The notes under the pieces: model-generated | Databases searched by the model: none | What the model saw: the letters and a program-made list of their open reading frames with translations, nothing else | What the model was told of the DNA's origin: nothing | Source of the DNA: Pseudomonadota bacterium | Lineage (GTDB): Bacteria > Pseudomonadota > Alphaproteobacteria > Rhodospirillales > 2-02-FULL-58-16 | Reading direction: 5' to 3' | Length of the DNA stretch: 13,176 nt | Assembly: GCA_022572335.1 (NCBI GenBank) | Contig: JACZWD010000057.1 | Coordinates: 1 to 13,176, forward strand | Program-made: the position numbers and the translations under genes | Shown here: positions 7,717-12,462 of the stretch, piece after piece | Numbering within the stretch: the first letter of the stretch is position 1 | Layout of the letters: each line of letters starts with the position of its first letter

Positions 7717-8392
7717 AGGCGCGAGCGAGTCTCGTTACTTTCTCGATCTTGCCCTCTTGCAAGGCTTGCAGGGGGGTTCTGTTTCCGAGGCCGCTGTCTC
7801 TCGAAACGAGGAAATTAAACTTCGTCCAATCTCCCATTACCTTGAGTGACCTCAGAACCTCTTGCACCCCTTCCAAGATCCCGCCTTCCTCGAACTGAAA
7901 GGACGGGTACGCGTATTGGCGGCCGCTTTTGATGGCAAGCAAGGCTCCCGTGCCGCGTTTCTTGTCGACCGCCTGACGGGAAATCCCCAAGAACTCTGCC
8001 ACCTTCCGAGCGCTAAGCGTCTTGTGCTTTTCCAAGAGAGCACGCTTCATCTCGGCACCACGCGCCTTGGCGGCCATGAGAGGGTCCTCGGACGCCTGGA
8101 CGGCCGCGGGCGACTGCAGCGCAGTCGTGATGACGCTGAGATCGGTTGATTGCTCAACCGCCTTCCGCAATTCCGTTTTGGAGGCCCTTTCCGCCATTCG
8201 ATGGATGGCTTTGATGGCTCTGACATGGAAAGCGTGGCGGAGAGGATCCTGCTTGGCCATCGGGAACATCTCCCGCACAAGGTTTATCTCTGTGTCGGAG
8301 AATTCCTTTTCCCGATTGCCTCGAGCTCTCTGCTTGCCGGCCCGAGACACGGTCTGCCGGTTACGCGCGCGGGCCTTCCGAACGGCTGTCAT
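7694..8392 (-). CDS. Xre/MbcA-type antitoxin partner of the RES toxin
   Basis: The 232-residue protein should bind and neutralise the RES toxin encoded next on the same strand and repress its own promoter. A helix-turn-helix is visible at about 126-146 (LSARKVAEFLGISRQAVDKKR), followed by a linker with YAYPSFQF and a C-terminal toxin-binding region of the DUF2384/MbcA type (about 175-232), recognisable by LGNRTPLQALQEGKIEKVTRLARAY. The first 100 residues form a basic, helical extension of unknown role, beginning with an Arg/Lys-rich tail. The ATG at 8392 has only a weak GGGGG-type ribosome site but lies about 20 bases after a clear promoter. Antitoxin-first order and the 23-base overlap fit a classic type II operon. 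Confidence 0.85.
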   Translation of the reverse strand: MTAVRKARARNRQTVSRAGKQRARGNREKEFSDTEINLVREMFPMAKQDPLRHAFHVRAIKAIHRMAERASKTELRKAVEQSTDLSVITTALQSPAAVQASEDPLMAAKARGAEMKRALLEKHKTLSARKVAEFLGISRQAVDKKRGTGALLAIKSGRQYAYPSFQFEEGGILEGVQEVLRSLKVMGDWTKFNFLVSRDSGLGNRTPLQALQEGKIEKVTRLARAYGEQGAA

Positions 8393-8405
8393 CGCTTACC
8401 CCCCA

Positions 8406-8449
8406 GGTTGCGGATGTATTATATACCAGCATACGCAACTTACGCAACC
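8406..8449 (-). promoter_or_regulatory. Promoter and likely autorepression operator of the toxin-antitoxin operon
   Basis: On the minus strand a perfect TATAAT (complement 8418-8423) is preceded at 18 bases by TTGCGT (complement 8442-8447). The promoter is framed by repeats of one half-site: GTTGCGGATG at 8407-8416 is matched 9 of 10 by the inverted CATACGCAAC (8430-8439), and a further copy, TACGCAACC, lies at 8441-8449, giving a perfect GGTTGCG/CGCAACC inverted pair at 8406-8412 and 8443-8449. Such symmetry over the -35/-10 boxes is what an autoregulating antitoxin would bind. Confidence 0.7.
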
Positions 8450-8514
8450 GGAATGTCCTGGCTGGCCTTTCCTTGGGATTAGCCGGTTCGTCGCGGAGGT
8501 AATGCGTGGCAATC

Positions 8515-8620
8515 CGAAGTGCCCTCGCTTTCCGTTTGCCCTGTTGGCGCCGCCTTGCCACCCTTGATTTCGCTCGCGTGTGATTCCGCGCGCCGCGAAG
8601 GCGCGGGCTTCCGTTTGCCC
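8515..8620. repeat. Imperfect direct repeat upstream of the toxin-antitoxin promoter
   Basis: TTCCGTTTGCCC occurs at 8530-8541 and again at 8609-8620, each preceded by CGAAG at a similar distance (8515 and 8596), giving repeats of about 25-27 bases. The bases just after the copies, CTGTTGGCG (8541-8549) and CGCCAACACAG (8621-8631), are nearly complementary. A 6-bp GC hairpin sits at 8589-8605. No matching copy is seen at the other edge of the cassette, so an attachment site is not supported. Confidence 0.4.
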
Positions 8621-8664
8621 CGCCAACACAGTCGAAACGAAGATCGCGGAAAAAAGACGCCGGT

Positions 8665-9234
8665 CTATTCCTGGGACGGTTGGCCGGCGGCGGGCTCGCC
8701 GTGCACGATGCCGGCGCGGGCGCGGGCCACGTCGACCACTTTTTCCAGGTCCGCCCCGGAGCACAGGCCCAGGCCGACCGGGTTCTGCGCCTTGATGTTC
8801 GAGGAGTTCCAGTGGGTCCGGTCGCGCACCGCGTTGATCGTCGGCTTGGTGGTGCCGATCAGCCTGGAAATCTGCGCGTCGCTGAGCTCGGAATAGTTCT
8901 TCACCAGCCAGGCGATGGCGTCGGGCCGGTCCTGGCGCTTCGATACCGGGGTGTAGCGCGCGCCCTTGGGCCGCGCCCGCACCTCGGGAATCCTGGGGGT
9001 CGCCGGCTGGAGCCGTGCCGTGGGATCGGCGGCGCAGCGGTCGATCTCGTCCTGGGTCAGTTCGCCGGCGGCGATGGGGTCCGACCCGTGCATGCCGATG
9101 GCCACCTCGTCGTCGGCGATGGCCTGCACTTCCAGGTGATGGAGGCCGCAATACTCGGCGATCTGAATGAATGTCAGCGCGGTGTTTTCGACCAGCCACA
9201 CGGCCGTCGCCTTGGGCATCAAAGGTTGCGCCAT
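8665..9234 (-). CDS. trcR: TrcR, DUF1013 cell-cycle transcriptional regulator
   Basis: TrcR is an alphaproteobacterial DUF1013 protein reported to travel with RNA polymerase and influence the cell cycle. The product begins MAQPLMPKATAVWLVENT, which I recognise as the family start, and is 189 residues long. Two helix-turn-helix-like modules can be seen: WLVENTALTFIQIAEYCGL (13-31) and WLVKNYSELSDAQISRLIG (109-127), apparently an internal duplication, followed by TKPTINAVRDRTHWNSSNIK. The C-terminal tail is Ala/Pro/Gln-rich. The ATG at 9234 is chosen by family pattern; an in-frame ATG at 9243 adds only three residues, and neither has an ideal ribosome site. It lies downstream of the quinone oxidoreductase gene on the same strand, 128 bases away, with its own promoter in the gap. 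Confidence 0.9.
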   Translation of the reverse strand: MAQPLMPKATAVWLVENTALTFIQIAEYCGLHHLEVQAIADDEVAIGMHGSDPIAAGELTQDEIDRCAADPTARLQPATPRIPEVRARPKGARYTPVSKRQDRPDAIAWLVKNYSELSDAQISRLIGTTKPTINAVRDRTHWNSSNIKAQNPVGLGLCSGADLEKVVDVARARAGIVHGEPAAGQPSQE

Positions 9235-9305
9235 TGTTACCATGTCCCATTCTCGGTGAGATGACGGCCGCCGGCCACGGCGACACGGGCCGGAGCACCG
9301 GCGTC

Positions 9306-9335
9306 TTTATACCGCCGGGCAAACCGCCGGGTCAA
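9306..9335 (-). promoter_or_regulatory. Sigma-70 type promoter for trcR
   Basis: On the minus strand TTGACC (complement 9330-9335) and TATAAA (complement 9306-9311) are separated by 18 bases: five of six and five of six consensus matches. Transcription would begin near 9299, leaving a leader of about 65 bases before the ATG at 9234. The spacer contains two copies of the CCGGCGG unit. Confidence 0.65.
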
Positions 9336-9350
9336 ACCCCGAACCGGCGG
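9311..9350. repeat. CCGCCGG repeats and hairpin between the oxidoreductase gene and trcR
   Basis: ACCGCCGGG occurs twice in tandem (from 9311 and 9323), and CCGGCGG at 9344-9350 can pair with CCGCCGG at 9324-9330 across a 13-base loop. Read on the minus strand, a GC stem is followed by TTTG, which may serve as a weak terminator for the oxidoreductase gene that overlaps the trcR promoter. Confidence 0.4.
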
Positions 9351-9362
9351 GCCGCGCGGAAG

Positions 9363-10361
9363 TCATGTGATGAGCACGATCTTGCCGATGTGCCGGCCGC
9401 TTTCCATCAGATGGTGGGCGTCTGCGGCCTGGGCAAGGGGGAAGGTGGCATGGATGACCGGTTTGATGTCACCCGACGAGATCAACGGCCAGACGCGCTC
9501 CTGCAACGCCCTGGCGATCTCGCCCTTGCGCTCCACGGATTGGGGGCGCAGCGTCGAGCCGGTCAGGGTCAGGCACTTGAGCATGACCGGCATGAGGTCC
9601 AGGGTCACCTTGCTGCCCTTGAGGAAGGCGATGCTGACCAGCCGTCCGTCGCGGGCCAATGCCTGGATGTTGCGCGCCGCGTAATCCCCGCCCACCATGT
9701 CGAGGATGACGTTCACCCCCTTGCCGCCGCCGAACTCCCGGGCCGCCTCGACGAAGTCCGCGTCCTTGTAGTTGACCGCCTTCTCCGCGCCCAGTTCCTC
9801 GCAGGCCGTACATTTCTCTTGCGTTCCTGCGGTGGCGATGACCCGGGCGCCGAGACGGCTGGCCATCTGAATGGCGGCGGTGCCGATGCCGCTCGAGCCG
9901 CCGTGTACGAGCAAGGTTTCCCCGGGCTTCAATGCGGCGCGCTCGAAGACGTTGCTCCACACGGTGAAAAAGGTTTCCGGCAGGGCCGCCGCCTGCACCA
10001 TGTCCAGCCCCCCGGGCACGGGAAGGCATTGGGGCGCCGGGGCGACGCAGTACTCCGCATATCCGCCGCCGGCGACAAGGGCGCATAAAGCATCGCCCTC
10101 CTTCCAGGCGCCGCCGCCGCCCGTCGCCGCCACCGTGCCGGCAATCTCCAGACCCGGAATGTCGGTGACGCCCGGCGGCGGCCGGTAGTGTCCCTGGCGC
10201 TGGATGATGTCGGGGCGGTTGATCCCGGCCGCCTTCACCCGGACCAGCACCTCGCCGAGGGCGGGCCGGGGCAGGGGCCGGGTAGCCGGCGTCAGCACCT
10301 GGGGACCGCCGAAGCCGGCGATTTCGATGCAGGTCATGGTCTGGGGAAGGTCGCTGCTCAT
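9363..10361 (-). CDS. NAD(P)H:quinone oxidoreductase, PIG3 type (zinc-free MDR family)
   Basis: A medium-chain dehydrogenase/reductase without the zinc ligands of alcohol dehydrogenases, expected to reduce quinones or other activated double bonds with NADPH in the cytoplasm. The 332-residue protein has the GroES-like N-terminal half with AGINRPDIIQRQGHYRPPPG (45-64), characteristic of the PIG3 group, and a Rossmann half with HGGSSGIGTAA (153-163). It ends SGRHIGKIVLIT, also typical. The ATG at 10361 follows GGGAG (complement 10368-10372) at six bases; a longer open frame to 10544 would run through the inverted-repeat element and has no conserved sequence. It lies upstream of trcR and is divergent from the DUF1192 gene; I recall this trio as a common alphaproteobacterial neighbourhood but could not check it. 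Confidence 0.9.
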   Translation of the reverse strand: MSSDLPQTMTCIEIAGFGGPQVLTPATRPLPRPALGEVLVRVKAAGINRPDIIQRQGHYRPPPGVTDIPGLEIAGTVAATGGGGAWKEGDALCALVAGGGYAEYCVAPAPQCLPVPGGLDMVQAAALPETFFTVWSNVFERAALKPGETLLVHGGSSGIGTAAIQMASRLGARVIATAGTQEKCTACEELGAEKAVNYKDADFVEAAREFGGGKGVNVILDMVGGDYAARNIQALARDGRLVSIAFLKGSKVTLDLMPVMLKCLTLTGSTLRPQSVERKGEIARALQERVWPLISSGDIKPVIHATFPLAQAADAHHLMESGRHIGKIVLIT

Positions 10362-10391
10362 CGGGCTCTCCCTTTGTCGGGCCGCACTCCA

Positions 10392-10656
10392 GTACCCTCT
10401 ATCATAATAGGATGGTACGTGTGATCGCCTTTTCGCGTCTTTTGGGCAGGAAGCGTCGCGCCGGCGATGCGGGACATCGTCAAGCGGCGCTGACGCCCCC
10501 AAAAGGCGCGAAAAGCGACCCTTCGGGCGGCCATGGGCGGCCATCGGACGTCGTCGCGCGGCTCTCGTGATGCGCCGGCATCACTTCGAACCACGCTCCT
10601 AGCCGAATGGCCACCCATGACCGTCACACGTGTCATCCTATTGTGATAGAGGGTAC
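10392..10656. repeat. 265-base element with 33-bp terminal inverted repeats and two internal hairpin arms
   Basis: Bases 10392-10424 and 10624-10656 are inverted repeats, 30 of 33 identical; in a plus-strand RNA the three differences are all G-U pairs. Inside, arm A (10425-10518) is a long hairpin: 22 pairs with one bulged C, a small internal loop, then about 17 more pairs around a CGGGA loop. Arm B (10528-10623) pairs 10528-10547 with 10603-10623 and holds a perfect GTGATGC/GCATCAC hairpin at 10567-10584. Arm A begins directly after the outer stem and arm B ends directly before it, a three-way junction. There is no coding frame of note. It lies between two divergent start codons. Alternatives: a MITE-like insertion, or a structured leader or RNA. 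No target-site duplication is visible. Confidence 0.75.
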
Positions 10657-10709
10657 CGGTATGTTGAAGGCGGACTGACAAGGACCGAACGGCGATGGAG
10701 GAGCGAAAA

Positions 10710-10892
10710 ATGGACCTGGAAGACCTGGAGCCCAGGGTCAAGGAGCCCCAAAAGAAAAACCTGGAGATCATGTCCATCGAGGCCCTGAAGGCATACATCG
10801 GCGAGCTGGAGGCGGAGATCGCCCGCACCGGCGAGGCCATCGCCCTGAAGGAAAAAGCCCGCACCGGCGCCGACTCGGTGTTCAAGTTCTAG
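10710..10892 (+). CDS. DUF1192 family small protein
   Basis: A 60-residue acidic protein with a disordered N-terminus (MDLEDLEPRVKEP) and a single long amphipathic helix from about residue 20 (MSIEALKAYIGELEAEIART), ending in ADSVFKF. This is the pattern of DUF1192, a small alphaproteobacterial family of unknown function. The ATG at 10710 follows GGAGGAG (10697-10703) at six bases, so an ATG at 10695 that lies inside that ribosome site is rejected. It is divergent from the quinone oxidoreductase gene, with the 265-base inverted-repeat element filling most of the space between them. No hydrophobic segment is present, so it should be cytoplasmic. Confidence 0.85.
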   Translation: MDLEDLEPRVKEPQKKNLEIMSIEALKAYIGELEAEIARTGEAIALKEKARTGADSVFKF

Positions 10893-11053
10893 CGGCGCCA
10901 TTCTGACGAATGATTCCGTGGGACCTGGCCGCATCCTTGGACTTTCATGCTACAACGCGGGTACCAAGCGTCTGATTCGCACAACTGGCGCACGCCCGGT
11001 CGGCCGCCACGGAATCCCCGGAGTCGAAAACCGATGATGAAACGCGCGGACGT

Positions 11054-11085
11054 TAAGGGAAATTTAAGGTGTCGCGGCTATGGTC
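11054..11085 (+). promoter_or_regulatory. CtrA box with downstream -10-like hexamer
   Basis: TTAA (11054-11057), seven bases, then TTAA (11065-11068) is an exact TTAA-N7-TTAA, the binding consensus of the alphaproteobacterial cell-cycle regulator CtrA. A TATGGT hexamer follows at 11080-11085. The box therefore covers the place where a -35 element would sit, the arrangement seen at promoters that CtrA activates. The predicted start is close to 11092. No protein gene lies downstream on this strand; the next object is the candidate small RNA. Confidence 0.55.
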
Positions 11086-11091
11086 GGGGGT

Positions 11092-11187
11092 GGATGAGGC
11101 GTGGTCGTTTCGACCGTTTCAATCGTCTCATCCATTTGACGCCTCCCTGTTTAAACTCGGGCCGCCTCTCACGAGGCGGCTTTTTTT
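11092..11187 (+). ncRNA. Candidate CtrA-controlled small RNA
   Basis: No protein gene explains the strong terminator at 11161-11187, which is 270 bases after the DUF1192 stop. Starting at the predicted first base, 11092-11102 pairs with 11125-11135 over eleven base pairs (one G-U), enclosing a second hairpin GGTCG-ttt-CGACC (11104-11116). A single-stranded linker follows with CGCCTCCC (11141-11148), an anti-ribosome-site sequence like those of several alphaproteobacterial sRNAs, and then the terminator. The total would be about 96 bases. An alternative is a 3' untranslated end of the DUF1192 transcript, but the promoter-like signal at 11054-11085 favours an independent RNA. Confidence 0.5.
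11161..11187 (+). terminator. Strong intrinsic terminator
   Basis: A perfect 8-bp stem GCCGCCTC/GAGGCGGC (11161-11168 and 11173-11180) with a TCAC loop is followed directly by seven T. It is oriented for plus-strand transcription and ends the candidate small RNA, and any read-through from DUF1192. Confidence 0.92.
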
Positions 11188-11201
11188 GCCCGGGACGGCC
11201 C

Positions 11202-11231
11202 TTGACCGGGGGGCGCCCGGGTGGGTACAGT
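11202..11231 (+). promoter_or_regulatory. Weak promoter-like pair after the terminator
   Basis: TTGACC (11202-11207) and TACAGT (11226-11231) are 18 bases apart, five of six and four of six consensus matches. A transcript would run into a perfect 10-bp hairpin at 11286-11311 and contains only a ten-codon open frame (11283-11315). No product can be proposed. The spacer is an unusual run of G and C, so this may be chance. Confidence 0.25.
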
Positions 11232-11285
11232 TTTTCCCGAAAATCAAAATTGGCGCGAGTTTAACAGGTTGAGGTTCAATAAATG

Positions 11286-11360
11286 GGGGCCGCCGGCGAC
11301 ACGGCGGCCCCTTAATCAATGGTGTTATACCAAGGGGCGCGCCGGTGGTGGCGCGCCCCT
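11286..11360 (-). terminator. Two tandem GC-rich hairpins downstream of hsp20
   Basis: AGGGGCGCGCC (11333-11343) and GGCGCGCCCCT (11350-11360) form a perfect 11-bp stem with a 6-base loop, 22 bases past the hsp20 stop. A second perfect 10-bp stem lies at 11286-11295 and 11302-11311. On the minus strand the first is followed by TTGGTA and the second by CATTTATTG, so neither has a long T-run, but together they would end hsp20 transcription and stop plus-strand traffic. Confidence 0.55.
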
Positions 11361-11382
11361 CGCGTCATGGGAGGCCGGCCCG

Positions 11383-11841
11383 TCAGGCGGCCTTTTTGGT
11401 CAGGGCCTTGAACGGGCTCTTGGAGCCGATGGCGATCTTGCGCGGCTTCTTTTCCTCGGGCAGCTCGCGCACCATGTCCACGTGCAACAGGCCGTTTACC
11501 AGGTTGGCGGCCACCACCTTGATGTGGTCGGCGAGCTCGAAGCGGCGCTCGAAGGCGCGCCCGGCGATGCCCCGGTGCAGGTAGGAAACGCCTTTGTCTT
11601 CGTCCCGTTTCCTGCCGGAGATGACCAGGGTGTTCTCCGTGACCGTCACGTCCAGGTCCTTTTCCGCGAAGCCGGCGACGGTCATGGTGATGCGATAGGC
11701 GTCGGTGCCGCGCGCCTCGATGTTGTACGGCGGATAGGCATAGGCGGCGTCATCGAACCGGGACGCGGCGTCCACAAGGCGCTGCATCCGGTCGAAGCCG
11801 ACGGAAAAACGATAGAGGGGTGAAAAATCGGTCGTACGCAT
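11383..11841 (-). CDS. Hsp20/IbpA-type small heat-shock protein
   Basis: A cytoplasmic holdase chaperone that binds unfolding proteins during heat stress. The 152-residue product starts MRTTDFSPLYRFSVGFDRM, as in the IbpA group, and has the alpha-crystallin core from YPPYNIE (36-42) through VAGFAEKDLDV and the NGLL motif (116-119). The C-terminal I-A-I motif (136-138) docks neighbouring subunits, and a basic tail SKSPFKALTKKAA follows. The ATG at 11841 is chosen because it is nine bases from AGGAG (complement 11851-11855) and matches the family start; in-frame ATGs at 11847 and 11868 are less suitable, the first being only three bases from AGGAG. The gene has an RpoH-like promoter and a long structured leader, and is followed by two hairpins. 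Confidence 0.92.
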   Translation of the reverse strand: MRTTDFSPLYRFSVGFDRMQRLVDAASRFDDAAYAYPPYNIEARGTDAYRITMTVAGFAEKDLDVTVTENTLVISGRKRDEDKGVSYLHRGIAGRAFERRFELADHIKVVAANLVNGLLHVDMVRELPEEKKPRKIAIGSKSPFKALTKKAA

Positions 11842-11976
11842 AGCCATATTCTCCTTTCGAAGCGACATGGGTTCCCGGGGTCCACCTGGGCCGGCTTGCG
11901 CGCGATACCCGTTGCCGATGGTCGAACCCCAATCTACGTCCGATGGGCGGACCCTGCTTGAGAGGCATCCCCCATC
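11842..11976 (-). promoter_or_regulatory. ROSE-like RNA thermometer in the hsp20 leader
   Basis: The leader predicted from the RpoH-like promoter is about 135 bases, long for an alphaproteobacterial gene. Its last hairpin (complement 11844-11870) pairs CCAU with AUGG and then the sequence UCGCU (complement 11861-11865) with the ribosome site AGGA, leaving the G bulged. UYGCU opposite AGGA is the hallmark of ROSE thermometers, which melt on heating to free the ribosome site. Upstream are a GTCCG/CGGAC hairpin (11938-11952) and a longer pairing of GGGGTTCG with the complement-strand GGACCCC region. Folding was done by eye. Confidence 0.65.
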
Positions 11977-11983
11977 ACCCGAG

Positions 11984-12011
11984 ATATGGGTGGGCGCGGC
12001 GCGCTGTCAAG
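11984..12011 (-). promoter_or_regulatory. RpoH (sigma-32) type promoter of hsp20
   Basis: On the minus strand CTTGACA (complement 12005-12011) is followed after 14 bases by CCCATAT (complement 11984-11990). This fits the heat-shock sigma consensus CTTGAAA-N11-16-CCCCATNT with one change in the -35 part. The TTGACA core could also be used by the housekeeping sigma factor with a weaker -10. Confidence 0.7.
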
Positions 12012-12082
12012 GACCCGCCTCCTTGCCGGCCCGGGCCGTGTGGGCATGCCTGCGGCCGGGGGCACGGGCAGGCTCGGCCGCC

Positions 12083-12111
12083 AAAAAAAAGCGCCGTGCT
12101 TGCGCCGGCGC
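12083..12111 (-). terminator. Intrinsic terminator of rpmE
   Basis: On the minus strand GCGCCG and CGGCGC (complement 12106-12111 and 12091-12096) form a 6-bp all-GC stem with a 9-base loop, followed directly by eight T (complement 12083-12090). It starts 30 bases after the rpmE stop. It lies upstream of the hsp20 promoter and separates the two genes. Confidence 0.85.
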
Positions 12112-12140
12112 CCGGTGCGCGGGAAACGGTGCGGGGTGTG

Positions 12141-12365
12141 TCAGCCCTTGAGGCCGAACTCCTTGAACCGCCTGTTGAACTTCGCCAGCTGCCCGCCGCT
12201 GTCTATCAGGCGGTGCACGCCGGTCCAGGCGGGGTGGGTGGTGGGATCGATGTCCAGCTTCAAGGTGTCGCCGGCCTTGCCCCACGTCGAGCGCGTGGTG
12301 AAGGTGGTGCCGTCGGTCATGACGACGGTGATCTCGTGGTAGTCGGGGTGGATGTCCTTTTTCAT
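12141..12365 (-). CDS. rpmE: 50S ribosomal protein L31 (zinc-free type)
   Basis: A component of the large ribosomal subunit at the interface with the small subunit. The 74-residue protein begins MKKDIHPDYHEITVVMTDGT, the L31 family start, and ends FNRRFKEFGLKG. There is no cysteine at all, so it is the type without a zinc-binding CxxC set. The ATG at 12365 is seven bases from GGAG on the minus strand. It is a single-gene unit with a clear promoter upstream and a T-run terminator downstream. Confidence 0.95.
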   Translation of the reverse strand: MKKDIHPDYHEITVVMTDGTTFTTRSTWGKAGDTLKLDIDPTTHPAWTGVHRLIDSGGQLAKFNRRFKEFGLKG

Positions 12366-12391
12366 GGTCCTGCTCCGGCGATCCTCGGCCC

Positions 12392-12420
12392 TATATAGCG
12401 AAGGGCCGGTGACGGTTCAA
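12392..12420 (-). promoter_or_regulatory. Sigma-70 type promoter of rpmE
   Basis: On the minus strand TTGAAC (complement 12415-12420) and TATATA (complement 12392-12397) are 17 bases apart, the ideal spacing. Transcription would start near 12385, leaving a short leader of about 20 bases before the ATG at 12365. Confidence 0.7.
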
Positions 12421-12438
12421 GAACCCATCCGCCGCTCC

Positions 12439-12462
12439 TAGCCATCGGGCTAGCCATCGGGC
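12439..12462. repeat. Tandem 12-base duplication at the end of the transporter gene
   Basis: TAGCCATCGGGC is present twice in exact tandem (12439-12450 and 12451-12462). On the minus strand each unit encodes Pro-Asp-Gly-stop, so the gene's last three codons and stop have been duplicated, leaving a second copy untranslated after the true stop at 12450-12452. Confidence 0.85.

Noticed and set aside
10392..10656. Insertion sequence with a transposase, or a CRISPR repeat
   Set aside because: The element is too short for a transposase, has no coding frame, and shows only one inverted pair rather than regularly spaced direct repeats.
10893..11053. Possible tRNA or extra small gene after DUF1192
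   Set aside because: No cloverleaf, no T-arm consensus and no open frame with a ribosome site could be found; the bases look like plain intergenic DNA.
1596..11249. The 14-mer CCCGAAAATCAAAA at 1596-1609 and 11236-11249
   Set aside because: About one such match is expected by chance in a window of this size on both strands; the flanks do not match.
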